Origin: Betaproteobacteria bacterium
Lineage (GTDB): Bacteria; Pseudomonadota; Gammaproteobacteria; Burkholderiales; Rhodocyclaceae
Assembly: GCA_016234745.1 (NCBI GenBank)
Contig: JACRAR010000012.1
Coordinates: forward strand, 1 to 61,669
Reading direction: 5' to 3'
Length of the DNA: 61,669 bases
Part shown: piece by piece, positions 8,767 through 17,777 of the stretch
Layout of the letters: the number at the start of each line of letters is the position of its first letter
Position numbering within the stretch: the stretch's first letter is position 1
Program-made: the position numbers and the translations under genes
Notes under the pieces: generated by a model
The model's database searches: none
Told to the model about the DNA's origin: nothing
What the model saw: the letters and a program-made list of their open reading frames with translations, nothing else

Positions 8767-9945
8767 GTGGCTGAAGAAAGCGATCTCGAACGAACCGAAC
8801 CAGCATCAGGCCGGCGGCTGGAACAAGCGCGCGAGGAGGGGCGCGTCCCGCAGTCGCGCGAGCTGTCGGCTTTCCTGGTCTTGCTGGCGAGCGCGGGTGG
8901 TTTCTGGGCCATGGGTGGCTGGTTTACCCACCATGCGTCCGGAATAATCCGCGACGGACTCAGCTTTGGCCGCAGCGCGGCCTTTGACCCGCATGCGATG
9001 GGTACCGCCTTTGTCACGCTGACATGGCAGGCGTTGCAGCTTTCCGCGCCCTTGTTTGTGCTGGCGATTGTCGGCGCAGTCGCTGCGCCGATCATGCTCG
9101 GCGGGCTGGTGTTTTCCCCGCAGGCGATGAGCCTGGATTTCGGGCGGATCGATCCGCTGAACGGGCTGATGCGAATTTTCTCCATGCAGGGCGTGGCGGA
9201 GCTGATCAAGGCGCTGCTCAAGGCAGCCCTGGTCGGCGGCATCGTGTATTGGGTCGTCCTGCATCAGCAAGGGGCGCTGTTCGCACTGCTGATGCAGCCG
9301 CTCGAAAGCGGCCTGGTTTCCTTCGCCCAGTTGCTGCTGTTTGCCTTCTTTGCACTGGTGGGCGGCGTGGCCTTGATTGCGGCCATCGACGTGCCGTTTC
9401 AGCTTTGGCAGTACTACAAGAACCTGCGCATGACGCGCGAGGAAGTGCGCCAGGAAGGCAAGGAACAGGAAGGCGATCCGCACATGAAGCAGCGCATCCG
9501 CAGCCAGCAGCGGGAATTGGCGCGCAAGCGGATGATGTCGGAAGTGCCCAAGGCGGATGTGGTGGTAACCAACCCGACACATTATGCCGTTGCACTCAAA
9601 TATGACAGTGGCAACATGGGGGCACCGCAGGTGATTGCCAAGGGCATGAATCTGATTGCCCAGAGAATACGCGAGCTGGCTGACGAAAACGGCGTGCCCC
9701 TGCTTGAGGCGCCGCCGCTGGCGCGAGCGCTCTATCGGCACTGCGATATCGGCGAACAGATTCCGGCGCCACTGTATACCGCCGTGGCCGAGGTGATGGC
9801 CTACGTCTATCAGCTCAAGCAGTACCTTGCCGGCGATGGCCGTAGCGTGCCGCTGCCGGCCTTGCCGACCGACCTGCCGGTGCCTGCGGACATGGATCCC
9901 GGTGTCGGAACCGAAGTGGAAAATGAGGCGGTGGTCACGGCATGA
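8767..9945 (+). CDS. flhB: Flagellar type III export switch protein FlhB
   Basis: 392 aa from GTG 8767, preceded by GAGGAA at a suitable distance; a TTG at 8743 lies within the palindrome and is unlikely. FlhB sits in the export gate and autocleaves at NPTH to switch substrate specificity from rod/hook to filament. Four hydrophobic segments span about residues 30-205. The cytoplasmic domain has the NPTHYAVAL cleavage motif (VVVTNPTH) and PLLEAPPLARALYR. A short extra tail of about 40 residues follows the usual end. The stop overlaps the flhA ATG by 4 bp. Confidence 0.96.
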   Translation: MAEESDLERTEPASGRRLEQAREEGRVPQSRELSAFLVLLASAGGFWAMGGWFTHHASGIIRDGLSFGRSAAFDPHAMGTAFVTLTWQALQLSAPLFVLAIVGAVAAPIMLGGLVFSPQAMSLDFGRIDPLNGLMRIFSMQGVAELIKALLKAALVGGIVYWVVLHQQGALFALLMQPLESGLVSFAQLLLFAFFALVGGVALIAAIDVPFQLWQYYKNLRMTREEVRQEGKEQEGDPHMKQRIRSQQRELARKRMMSEVPKADVVVTNPTHYAVALKYDSGNMGAPQVIAKGMNLIAQRIRELADENGVPLLEAPPLARALYRHCDIGEQIPAPLYTAVAEVMAYVYQLKQYLAGDGRSVPLPALPTDLPVPADMDPGVGTEVENEAVVTA

Positions 9946-12026
9946 ACGACGCACTCGCCCTGCAGTCGGTGTTCTCGCGCGGCAACCTGCGCCAGCTAGC
10001 AGCGCCGCTGCTGATCGTGATGATCCTGTCGATGATGGTGCTGCCGCTGCCGCCATTCCTGCTCGATGTGTTCTTCACCTTCAATATCGCCATTTCGATC
10101 ATGGTGATGCTGGTCGCCATGTACACCTTAAAACCGCTCGATTTCTCGGTGTTTCCGACCGTGCTGCTGGTGACCACGCTGTTGCGTCTTTCGCTGAACG
10201 TGGCGTCGACCCGGGTGGTGCTGCTGGAGGGGCATACCGGCCCGGATGCGGCAGGCAAGGTCATCGAGGCCTTCGGCCACTTCCTGGTCGGCGGCAATTA
10301 TGCCGTTGGCCTGGTGGTCTTCATCATCCTGGTGGTGATCAATTTCGTGGTCATCACCAAGGGCGCCGGCCGGATTGCCGAAGTGTCGGCACGCTTTACT
10401 CTCGATGCGATGCCCGGCAAGCAGATGGCCATCGACGCCGATCTCAACGCCGGCCTGATCGGCGAGGACGAGGCCAGGAGGCGTCGCGCCGAAATCGCCC
10501 AGGAAGCCGACTTCTTCGGTTCGATGGACGGTGCCAGCAAGTTCGTGCGCGGCGACGCCGTTGCCGGCATCCTGATCCTGTTCATCAACATCATCGGCGG
10601 TTTGATTGTCGGTGTTCTCCAGCATGAGATGGATATCGCCAGCGCGGCAAAAAATTACACCCTGCTGACCATCGGCGACGGCCTCGTGGCGCAGATTCCG
10701 GCGTTGATCATTTCCACCGCCGCCGGCCTGGTGGTGAGCCGGGTCACCACCAACGAGGATGTCGGGCAACAAGTCGCCGGGCAGATGTTCGGCAATCCGA
10801 CGGTGATGTTGCTGACAGCGTTTATCCTTGGCGTGCTGGGCCTGATTCCCGGCATGCCCAACCTGGTTTTCCTCTTGCTTGCTGGCGCCCTCGGCGGATT
10901 CGCCTGGTGGATCATGCGCTCGCAGACGCAGCTGGCCGCCACCCAGGTTGTGCCGGTGGTGCAGGATCTGCAGCAGGAGTCGATCGATGCGAGCTGGTCG
11001 GATGTCGCGCCGGTCGATGTGCTCGGCCTGGAGGTCGGCTATCGACTGATCCCTCTGGTGGACAAGGGACAGGATGGCGACCTGCTCAAGCGTATTCGTG
11101 GCTTGCGCAAAAAATTTGCCCAGGAAATCGGTTTCCTGGCGGCGCCGGTGCATATTCGCGACAATCTCGAACTCAAGCCCAATGGCTATCGCATCACGCT
11201 CAAGGGAGTCGAAATCGGTGCCGGCGAATCCTATCCCGGCATGTTGCTGGCCATCAATCCGGGGCGAGTGGCTGGGCCATTGGCGGGTAATACCACCAAG
11301 GATCCGGCATTCGGTCTGCCGGCGATCTGGATCGAAGCCGCCCTGCGCGAACAGGCGCACGTCCTGGGTTACACCGTGGTCGACGCCGGCACGGTGGTCG
11401 CCACGCACCTGAATCACGTAATCCTCTCGCATGCGGCGGAACTTCTTGGGCGACAGGAGACGCAATCCTTGCTCGACCATATCGCCAAGGATGCGCCGAA
11501 GCTTGTCGAAGACCTGGTGCCGAAGCTGATCTCGATGTCGATCGTCCAGCGCGTCCTGCAGAACCTGCTCGAAGAAGGCGTGAATATCCGCGACATGCGC
11601 AGTATCATCGAAACCCTCGCCGAGCATGCCACGCGCACCCAGGACCCGCTCGAACTGACGACGCAGGTGCGCATCGCCCTGGGCCGGGCCATCGTGCAGC
11701 AGCTTTATCCCGGCAGCATCGAGCTTTCCGTGATGGCGCTCGACTCCGGTCTGGAGCGGGCCCTCGGTCAGACGGTGCAGGGTGGAGGCAATGCCAGCGG
11801 CATCGAACCGGGACTGGCCGACACTTTGCTGCGGGATACCGCAATCGCTGCGCAGCGTCAGGAAGAATCCGGTTTGCCGGCAGTGCTGCTGGTGCCGGGC
11901 CACTTGCGTTGGTTGCTGTCGCGCTTTCTGCGGCGTGCCGTACCCCAGTTGAGTGTCATATCGAATGCGGAAGTGCCGGATTCGCGCACGATTAGAGTCA
12001 CCGCCATCATCGGAGCGAAGTCATGA
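9942..12026 (+). CDS. flhA: Flagellar export gate protein FlhA
   Basis: 694 aa, the usual length. The N-terminal half has about eight membrane segments, and the conserved FHIPEP-family stretch appears as LLVTTLLRLSLNVASTRVVL. GGNYAVGLVVFIILVVINFVVITKGAGRI is the highly conserved loop region. The C-terminal half is the cytoplasmic nonameric ring domain that docks chaperone-substrate complexes. It overlaps flhB and flhF by 4 bp each (ATGA), a sign of tight translational coupling. Confidence 0.97.
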   Translation: MNDALALQSVFSRGNLRQLAAPLLIVMILSMMVLPLPPFLLDVFFTFNIAISIMVMLVAMYTLKPLDFSVFPTVLLVTTLLRLSLNVASTRVVLLEGHTGPDAAGKVIEAFGHFLVGGNYAVGLVVFIILVVINFVVITKGAGRIAEVSARFTLDAMPGKQMAIDADLNAGLIGEDEARRRRAEIAQEADFFGSMDGASKFVRGDAVAGILILFINIIGGLIVGVLQHEMDIASAAKNYTLLTIGDGLVAQIPALIISTAAGLVVSRVTTNEDVGQQVAGQMFGNPTVMLLTAFILGVLGLIPGMPNLVFLLLAGALGGFAWWIMRSQTQLAATQVVPVVQDLQQESIDASWSDVAPVDVLGLEVGYRLIPLVDKGQDGDLLKRIRGLRKKFAQEIGFLAAPVHIRDNLELKPNGYRITLKGVEIGAGESYPGMLLAINPGRVAGPLAGNTTKDPAFGLPAIWIEAALREQAHVLGYTVVDAGTVVATHLNHVILSHAAELLGRQETQSLLDHIAKDAPKLVEDLVPKLISMSIVQRVLQNLLEEGVNIRDMRSIIETLAEHATRTQDPLELTTQVRIALGRAIVQQLYPGSIELSVMALDSGLERALGQTVQGGGNASGIEPGLADTLLRDTAIAAQRQEESGLPAVLLVPGHLRWLLSRFLRRAVPQLSVISNAEVPDSRTIRVTAIIGAKS

Positions 12027-13567
12027 ATGTGAAACGCTATATCGCCCCCACCGCGCGTGAATGCCTGCGCAAAGTGAAGGAAGAGTTGGGTCCGGACGCC
12101 ATCGTGGTTTCCAACAAGCCGGTAGCCGGCGGCGTGGAAATCATGGCCATGACTGCGGATGGCTTTGAAGCCTTGTCGCGCCAGGCGACCCCGCTGGCGG
12201 CGGGCAATGCGTCATCCGCCCGGCCCATCACGAAAGCGACGGAATCGTTGCTCGCCTCAGCCGCTGCAGCGCCGCGCCTGCCGACCGCCAAGATACATCC
12301 TCCCGCCGAACCCGCCGATGCCGACTATACGGTGAGCCTGTCGAGCCAGGCGCGCAAGCAGCCGGTCTTTCATCCTTCCTGGCAGGTCGCGGGCACCCAG
12401 CAACCGGCTGCAGCAGAACCCGCACGCCAGCGGCCGCGGCCGCTGCCCGCCAAGCCGGAGGAAAGCGTTGGTGTCCTGTCCGAGGCGCAGGTCAGCGCCT
12501 CCCTGAAGAGTATTTTGCAGGAAGCCGAAGCGAATCCGATCAAGTTTGGAAATAACGCACAGCTTGGCGTGGAGGGCGGCATGGAAGCCCAGACGCCGGC
12601 ACAAGTCGCGCAGCTGATGGGGGAAATGCAGACGATCAAGGCCTTGCTCGAACGCCAGCTGGCAGGCTTCGCCTGGGGTGAGATGTCGCGCGAAGCGCCG
12701 ACGCGGGCGCTGGCGCTGGCTGAAATGCTCGATGCCGGATTCTCCGGCCTTCTGGCGCGCAAACTCTGCCAGGAACTGCCTCCCGCCCTGGGCATCGAGG
12801 AAGCGCGCAAATGGCTCAAGAGCGCCATCAATCGCCGCTTGCGCACACTCGGCAATGACAGCGACATCATCGAGCGCGGCGGCGTGTATGCCCTGGTCGG
12901 CCCCACCGGGGTCGGTAAGACCACCACGACGGCCAAGCTTGCGGCGCGCTGCGTGGTGCGCTATGGCGCCGACAAGATCGCGCTGCTGACCACGGACGGC
13001 TATCGTATCGGCGCCCATGAGCAGTTGCGCATCTATGGCCGCATTCTCGGCGTGCCGGTCCATGTGGTACGCGACGGCGACGATCTGCGCCACACCCTGG
13101 CCGACTTGCGCGACAAGCACATGGTGCTGATCGACACCGTCGGCATGAGCCAGCGTGATCGCATGGTGGCCGAGCAGGCGGCGATGCTGACGCGCGCCGG
13201 CGAAGTCAATCGGCTGTTGCTGCTCAATGCGACCTGCCGCGGGGATACGCTCGATGATGTGGTGCGCGCCTATGCAGGTGAAGATCTGGCCGGCGTGATC
13301 TTGAGCAAGGTGGATGAGAGTGCGTCGATTGCCCCGGCGCTCGATGCCGTGGTACGCCATGGCCTGCTGCTGTGTTATGTCGCGAACGGCCAGCGGGTTC
13401 CGGAAGACATGCATCTGCCCAATCGGAATTATCTGTTGCATCGCGCCTTCAAGCTGGCCGGGGAGGGTTCGGCGCATCGCTTGCTCGGTGAAGAAGCCGG
13501 ACTGGTAATGGCGCCCCGGTCGACGCCTGCAACAGCAGTGCGCGGTGCGGGAGCGGCACTTGTCTGA
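12023..13567 (+). CDS. flhF: Flagellar placement GTPase FlhF
   Basis: 514 aa, an SRP-type GTPase that marks the pole and sets flagellar site and number. Visible parts: the N-terminal MNVKRYIAPTARECLRKVKE basic region; a variable Ala/Pro-rich B domain (about 60-200); the N domain; and the G domain with GPTGVGKTT (from residue 293), TTDGYRIGAHEQL and the DxxG-like IDTVGM. Its presence with flhG suggests polar flagellation. The 3' end overlaps flhG. Confidence 0.95.
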   Translation: MNVKRYIAPTARECLRKVKEELGPDAIVVSNKPVAGGVEIMAMTADGFEALSRQATPLAAGNASSARPITKATESLLASAAAAPRLPTAKIHPPAEPADADYTVSLSSQARKQPVFHPSWQVAGTQQPAAAEPARQRPRPLPAKPEESVGVLSEAQVSASLKSILQEAEANPIKFGNNAQLGVEGGMEAQTPAQVAQLMGEMQTIKALLERQLAGFAWGEMSREAPTRALALAEMLDAGFSGLLARKLCQELPPALGIEEARKWLKSAINRRLRTLGNDSDIIERGGVYALVGPTGVGKTTTTAKLAARCVVRYGADKIALLTTDGYRIGAHEQLRIYGRILGVPVHVVRDGDDLRHTLADLRDKHMVLIDTVGMSQRDRMVAEQAAMLTRAGEVNRLLLLNATCRGDTLDDVVRAYAGEDLAGVILSKVDESASIAPALDAVVRHGLLLCYVANGQRVPEDMHLPNRNYLLHRAFKLAGEGSAHRLLGEEAGLVMAPRSTPATAVRGAGAALV

Positions 13568-14465
13568 TATCTATGCGGCTGGGCGCGGCGTCGCTGCCTG
13601 GCCCGGGGATCAGGCGGCGGGATTGCGGCGTTTGTTCGGCGGACGTGCACCGCAGGTGGTGGCCTTCGCTTCAGGTCGCGAGGCATGCGGCCGCACCACC
13701 TTGCTGGTGCAGACGGCGGCGGCCTTGGCGGCAAGCGGACAGGGAGTGCTGATCATCGATGAGAATCCGGCGCCGAATAATGCCATCTCCGCCTTCGGGC
13801 TCACGGCGCGCCACGATTTGTTCCAGGTGTTGCAAGGCGAGCGCAGCTTGCATCAGACTTTTCTCCAGGCTGCGCCGCTGCTGCAGGTGCTCCCCGCGGC
13901 GCGCGCCGCGCGCGAACTCGACCATGCCAGCCGCATCGCTGCAGCAGCACGGCAGAACTTGTCGGCATGCCTCACGGAAATGCAGCAGGATGTCGAATTT
14001 GTCCTGGTGGATACGGCCATGCGGCGAGGCGGGCATCTCTCGCCTCTGGCGCTGGCAGCGCGCCACATGGCCATCGTGGTGGCCGCGCAGGGACAGTCGA
14101 TCACCCACGCCTATGCCCTCATCAAACGCATTGCCCAGGAGCGTGGCCGTGACGGTTTCCAGATCGTCATCACGCGCTCCCGCAGTCGCGAGGAAGCCCG
14201 TGCCATTTTCGACAATATGCGGCGAGTTGCACATGAGCATCTTGATGTGCGGCTGGACTATCTCGGGTGCTCGCTGGTGCCGGTGAGCGAACATCTTGCC
14301 GATGCCCTGTTGCAGTGTTTGCCACCGACTCTGGCCGCCGGAAACGATATGTGCAACGGTTTCATGCTGCCGACCGCGGGGCTGGCGCGAGGGAGCAGAC
14401 CACGCCGCGGACAAACGCTGCGAGCGGCTTCGGTGGGCGCGGTGGAGTTCGATTCGGTGGTATAG
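13545..14465 (+). CDS. flhG: FlhG/FleN-like MinD-family protein with altered Walker A
   Basis: 306 aa. In other bacteria FlhG (FleN) is a MinD-like ATPase that limits flagellar number and restrains the master regulator. Position directly after flhF and before fliA, and the MinD-like layout, support the call. The P-loop, however, reads ASGREACGRTT (about residues 42-52), where the family has SGKGGVGKT: both the signature and the catalytic lysine are Arg and two glycines are lost. The next motif is VLIIDENPAPNN, with Glu where the family has an Asp-rich signature. ATP hydrolysis may be lost or changed. Start is GTG 13545, or TTG 13560 behind a GGGAG. Confidence 0.82.
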   Translation: MRERHLSDIYAAGRGVAAWPGDQAAGLRRLFGGRAPQVVAFASGREACGRTTLLVQTAAALAASGQGVLIIDENPAPNNAISAFGLTARHDLFQVLQGERSLHQTFLQAAPLLQVLPAARAARELDHASRIAAAARQNLSACLTEMQQDVEFVLVDTAMRRGGHLSPLALAARHMAIVVAAQGQSITHAYALIKRIAQERGRDGFQIVITRSRSREEARAIFDNMRRVAHEHLDVRLDYLGCSLVPVSEHLADALLQCLPPTLAAGNDMCNGFMLPTAGLARGSRPRRGQTLRAASVGAVEFDSVV

Positions 14466-14494
14466 TTTGACCATCAACGGCCTCTCCAAGATCA

Positions 14495-15265
14495 ATGATG
14501 TACACCGCTCAGGGCGCTCCAGACAGGGACCAGCTCGTTATTCAGTATGCTCCCTTGGTCAAGCTGATTGCCTATCATCTGATGGCCAAATTGCCGCCGA
14601 GTGTACTGGTAGACGATCTGATCCAGAATGGCATGCTCGGCCTGCTTGATGCGATCGGCCGTTATGAGGAGGGACTTGGCGCTCAATTCGAAACCTACGC
14701 GGTACAGCGGGTGCGCGGCGCAATGCTCGACGGCTTGCGCGAGAACGATTGGTTGCCGCGCGGTTTGCGGCGTGACATGCGCCGTGTCGAGGCGGCGATT
14801 CACGCATTGGAACAGAAGCATGGCCGCCCGCCCAACGAAACGGAATTGGCGGAGGCCCTCGGCATGGCTTTGGCTGATTACCAGAAGATGCTGCAGGAGG
14901 CGCGCGGCCATCAACTGGTCTATTTGGAAGACCTTAGCGACGGTGAAGATGACGCCTATCTGGAACGACACCTTGTCTCAAGCCAGCCGGACCCGCTGGG
15001 CGCTTTGCTGGATCAGGACATGCGTGAAACCCTGGTGCGCGCCATCGAGGATCTGCCTGAACGCGAAAAAATGATGATGGCGTTGTACTATGACGAGGAA
15101 CTCAACCTGCGCGAGATCGGCGAGGTGCTTGGCGTGACCGAGTCACGCGTTTGCCAATTGCATACTCAGGCCATCGCGCGCTTGCGCAGCAGAATATTGG
15201 GGCCAGGCAGCGAATCCAAGCCGACCAAGCGTAGTTCGGGCAATAAACAGCGGGCAAGAAAATAG
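14495..15265 (+). CDS. fliA: Flagellar RNA polymerase sigma factor FliA (sigma-28)
   Basis: 256 aa. Region 2 (YAPLVKLIAYHLMAKLP, DDLIQNGMLGLLDAIGRYE, FETYAVQRVRGAMLDGLRE), region 3 and region 4 with the helix-turn-helix LNLREIGEVLGVTESRVCQLH are all present. It directs late flagellar genes; matching promoters occur before flgM and flagellin 2, and its anti-sigma factor flgM is at 17359-17658. Two ATG codons (14495 and 14498) are possible starts. motC begins 6 bp after the stop. Confidence 0.97.
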   Translation: MMYTAQGAPDRDQLVIQYAPLVKLIAYHLMAKLPPSVLVDDLIQNGMLGLLDAIGRYEEGLGAQFETYAVQRVRGAMLDGLRENDWLPRGLRRDMRRVEAAIHALEQKHGRPPNETELAEALGMALADYQKMLQEARGHQLVYLEDLSDGEDDAYLERHLVSSQPDPLGALLDQDMRETLVRAIEDLPEREKMMMALYYDEELNLREIGEVLGVTESRVCQLHTQAIARLRSRILGPGSESKPTKRSSGNKQRARK

Positions 15266-15271
15266 CGGATC

Positions 15272-16012
15272 ATGGATAAGCTCAGCATCTTCGGCATGCT
15301 GCTCGGAATCGGCGCCATTGTCGGCGGGCAGATCATCGAAGGCGGCCACATCTCCTCATTGATACAGCCTGCCGCATTCATCATCGTGGTGGGCGGCACT
15401 TTCGGCGCGGTCCTGTTGCAAAGTTCGATGGCCACCTTTGTCGCCGGCATGCGCATGATCAAATGGGTGGTGAACCCTCCGGAAACCCGGCACAACCTGC
15501 TCATCGCCCGCGTGGTGAAATGGAGCAATATCGCCCGCAAGGAAGGCTTGCTCTCGCTCGAAGGCCAGGTCAACGCCTTGTCCGACGCGTTTGAGCGGCG
15601 CGGCTTGCAGATGCTGGTCGATGGCATCGAACCGGATCGCTTGCGCGACCTGCTGGAAATAGAGACCGATGCCTACGAAGCGCAACTCAAGCTTTCCGCC
15701 AAGGTCTGGGAATCGGCTGGCGGCTATTCGCCGACCATCGGGATTCTCGGTGCTGTGATGGGACTGATCCAGGTCATGGAGAATCTTTCCGACCCCAGCA
15801 AACTGGGCAGCGGTATCGCGGTCGCCTTCGTCGCTACGATTTACGGCGTCGGTCTGGCGAATCTGGTGTTCCTGCCGATCGCCAAGAAACTGCTGGCCAA
15901 CATCAATCACCTGGTCGTGCTGCGCTTGATGTTCATCGACGGCATGATCGGCATCGCCAATGGCGATAACCCGCGCGTCATCGAAAGCCGGATGGAGGGG
16001 TATGTAGCATGA
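15272..16012 (+). CDS. motC: Flagellar motor stator protein MotC (MotA/PomA family)
   Basis: 246 aa, the short MotA-family form found downstream of fliA in Pseudomonas-type clusters. Hydrophobic segments occur near residues 5-20, 30-48, 148-168 and 180-200. The cytoplasmic loop carries the basic and acidic residues that contact FliG (around WSNIARKEGLLSLE). With MotD it forms the ion channel that drives rotation. The ion (H+ or Na+) cannot be told from the sequence with certainty. Confidence 0.94.
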   Translation: MDKLSIFGMLLGIGAIVGGQIIEGGHISSLIQPAAFIIVVGGTFGAVLLQSSMATFVAGMRMIKWVVNPPETRHNLLIARVVKWSNIARKEGLLSLEGQVNALSDAFERRGLQMLVDGIEPDRLRDLLEIETDAYEAQLKLSAKVWESAGGYSPTIGILGAVMGLIQVMENLSDPSKLGSGIAVAFVATIYGVGLANLVFLPIAKKLLANINHLVVLRLMFIDGMIGIANGDNPRVIESRMEGYVA

Positions 16013-16052
16013 TGCTTGGTCCTACCCCGGCTTTACCGCTGGAGGCCTAGTC

Positions 16053-16832
16053 ATGGCAAGACGCAAGAAAGAAGAAGATCACGAGAACCTTGAGCGCTGG
16101 CTGGTGTCCTACGCCGACTTCATCACACTGCTGTTTGCGTTTTTTGTGGTGATGTATTCCCTGTCTGTGATCAACGAAGGCAAGTATCGCCTGCTGTCCA
16201 ACTCCATCGTTGCGGCCTTCAACAAGAATCCGGTGCAGGTCGATGTGACGCCGATTGCCTCCCAAGGCGTGCCGCAGATTCTTCTGAACAAGCCGTCGGT
16301 CGCGATCAACCCGAAGTACGAGGAAGAGAAACGCCAGGCCAAGAGCAAGATGCGCAATATCGCGAAAGAGGTCATGGATGCGCTCGGACCGCTGGCGAAA
16401 GAAGGGCAGGTTCGGGTGACCGAAGGCTTGCTTGGCGTGACCATCGAGATCAATGCCAGCCTCTTGTTTTCTCCGGGAGAGGCCAGGCTCGATCCGGACG
16501 CTGCGCGGGCCTTGAGCACGGTGGCCCAAGTACTGGTGGCGACCGATTTCCCGATTCTCGTCGAAGGCCATTCGGACAACATTCCGATCAGCACGCCGAT
16601 GTTTCCGTCCAACTGGGAGTTGTCCGGCGCCCGGGCCGCGAGCGTGGTCCGCTTGTTCATCGACAGTGGCGTGGCTGCGCGGCGGTTGACGGCAACCGGT
16701 TATGCCGACCAGCGTCCGGTGGAGGACAATGCCACGCCCGAAGGTCGCGGTCGCAACCGGCGCGTGGCCATCACCATCGAATCAAGACAGCCGGATACGC
16801 TTTCGGACGTGCCGGTACTGCCGGAGCAGTAG
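16053..16832 (+). CDS. motD: Flagellar motor stator protein MotD (MotB family)
   Basis: 259 aa. One transmembrane helix (about residues 20-45) follows a basic N-terminus, with the proton-binding Asp at D22 in SYADFITLLFAFF. A C-terminal OmpA/MotB peptidoglycan-binding domain has VEGHSDNIPI, NWELSGARA and GRNRRVAITI. It anchors the stator to the cell wall. It starts 40 bp after motC with a GGAGG site, and ends 7 bp from the convergent flgN gene, so little room exists for a terminator. Confidence 0.95.
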   Translation: MARRKKEEDHENLERWLVSYADFITLLFAFFVVMYSLSVINEGKYRLLSNSIVAAFNKNPVQVDVTPIASQGVPQILLNKPSVAINPKYEEEKRQAKSKMRNIAKEVMDALGPLAKEGQVRVTEGLLGVTIEINASLLFSPGEARLDPDAARALSTVAQVLVATDFPILVEGHSDNIPISTPMFPSNWELSGARAASVVRLFIDSGVAARRLTATGYADQRPVEDNATPEGRGRNRRVAITIESRQPDTLSDVPVLPEQ

Positions 16833-16839
16833 GCTGGTT

Positions 16840-17319
16840 TCAGGCTGCGCCAAATAGGCGGCCGCCGCCTTTGGGCTTGGTCTGCCCGTCGGGGCCGTAT
16901 AACGAGGCCTGGTTGGCCGCCGCCATCAGCACATTCAGCGATTGCTGATTGTGTTGCAGCAGCATGGCGATCAATTTTCCGTTCGATTCATTGAGTGCCT
17001 GCGCCTCTGCGGATGCCTTGACGAGGGCCGCCCAAATCTTGCGCGTGGGATCGGTCGTGGAGAGTCGCGCCAGCCACTTTTCCATACCTTGCTTGTTGCT
17101 TGGCAGCGAGGCTGCGGCGAGCATGCGGCTGCGCTGGTCGGCAAACTCGCCCAGGCTGGCGGCAAGTCGAGTCTTTTCATTGACGAATGGCATGAGCCGG
17201 TCGATTTCTCCGGCGACCAGGGCTTGCTGTTCCTGCTGCAGGATTTTTACAAAATCGCGCAGCGCGATGAGTTCATTATTGAAAACCTGACTCGGGGCGG
17301 GCGCGGCGGGTCTGCTCAT
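16840..17319 (-). CDS. flgN: Flagellar export chaperone FlgN
   Basis: 159 aa, all-helical. FlgN is the chaperone of hook-filament junction proteins FlgK and FlgL. The central part (LRDFVKILQQEQQALVAGE, then RLMPFVNEKTRLAASLGEFADQR) is the typical FlgN core, and the tail ends in a Gly/Lys-rich segment. It lies 39 bp downstream of flgM and is probably co-transcribed with it from the sigma-28 promoter there. Confidence 0.9.
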   Translation of the reverse strand: MSRPAAPAPSQVFNNELIALRDFVKILQQEQQALVAGEIDRLMPFVNEKTRLAASLGEFADQRSRMLAAASLPSNKQGMEKWLARLSTTDPTRKIWAALVKASAEAQALNESNGKLIAMLLQHNQQSLNVLMAAANQASLYGPDGQTKPKGGGRLFGAA

Positions 17320-17358
17320 GCCATCTGCAACCAGGCAGTTGCGCGGAAAAGGGAAGTC

Positions 17359-17658
17359 TTACTGTTGTGCAGCCAGCATCTGGCGCACACTTTCGATCAG
17401 GCCGTCGGCAATCTTGCCGGTATCGATCTTGAAAGTGCCATCTGCGATGGCCTGGCGTATTTCGGCCACCCGGTCAGCATTCATTGTCGGTGCGCTGGCC
17501 AGCGTACTGTCAATCTGCTGCAGCTTGGTGGACAGAGGCGACAATGCCACTTCGGTCGCAGCAGCGGCAGGCTGCGCATTGCCACTTGTCTTGGCAGAAG
17601 TCGTGCGAACCCCGCTGGTTTGACCGCCAACCGGTTTTGCGGAGTTTTCAATTTTCAC
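17359..17658 (-). CDS. flgM: Anti-sigma-28 factor FlgM
   Basis: 99 aa from a GTG start at 17658. FlgM holds FliA inactive until the hook is finished and FlgM is exported. The N-terminal half is Ala/Thr/Ser-rich and probably unfolded. The C-terminal half (RVAEIRQAIADGTFKIDTGKIADGLIESV) matches the FliA-binding region. A strong sigma-28 promoter lies just upstream, forming the usual FliA-FlgM feedback loop. Confidence 0.95.
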   Translation of the reverse strand: MKIENSAKPVGGQTSGVRTTSAKTSGNAQPAAAATEVALSPLSTKLQQIDSTLASAPTMNADRVAEIRQAIADGTFKIDTGKIADGLIESVRQMLAAQQ

Positions 17659-17695
17659 GATCTCGTCCTTTGCTTCCAGAGTATCTCTGATGAGA

Positions 17696-17722
17696 GTAAC
17701 GGCGGATTTACAGCAAACTTAA
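17696..17722 (-). promoter_or_regulatory. Sigma-28 (FliA) promoter of flgMN
   Basis: On the minus strand: TTAAGTTT-N11-GCCGTTAC, compared with the consensus TAAAGTTT-N11-GCCGATAA (7/8 and 6/8 matches with exact spacing). The -10 box ends 38 bp before the flgM GTG. The same -10 octamer occurs at the flagellin 2 promoter. Confidence 0.8.
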
Positions 17723-17777
17723 GTGCAGATTGTATATGATTTTTTCCGGGTGGAGCCAATCGCCGCGGCAGTTCGGC

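Noticed and set aside
10128-11903. 591-codon minus-strand frame opposite flhA
   Set aside because: Antisense shadow of a GC-rich gene; composition is Gln/His/Arg-rich and without motifs.
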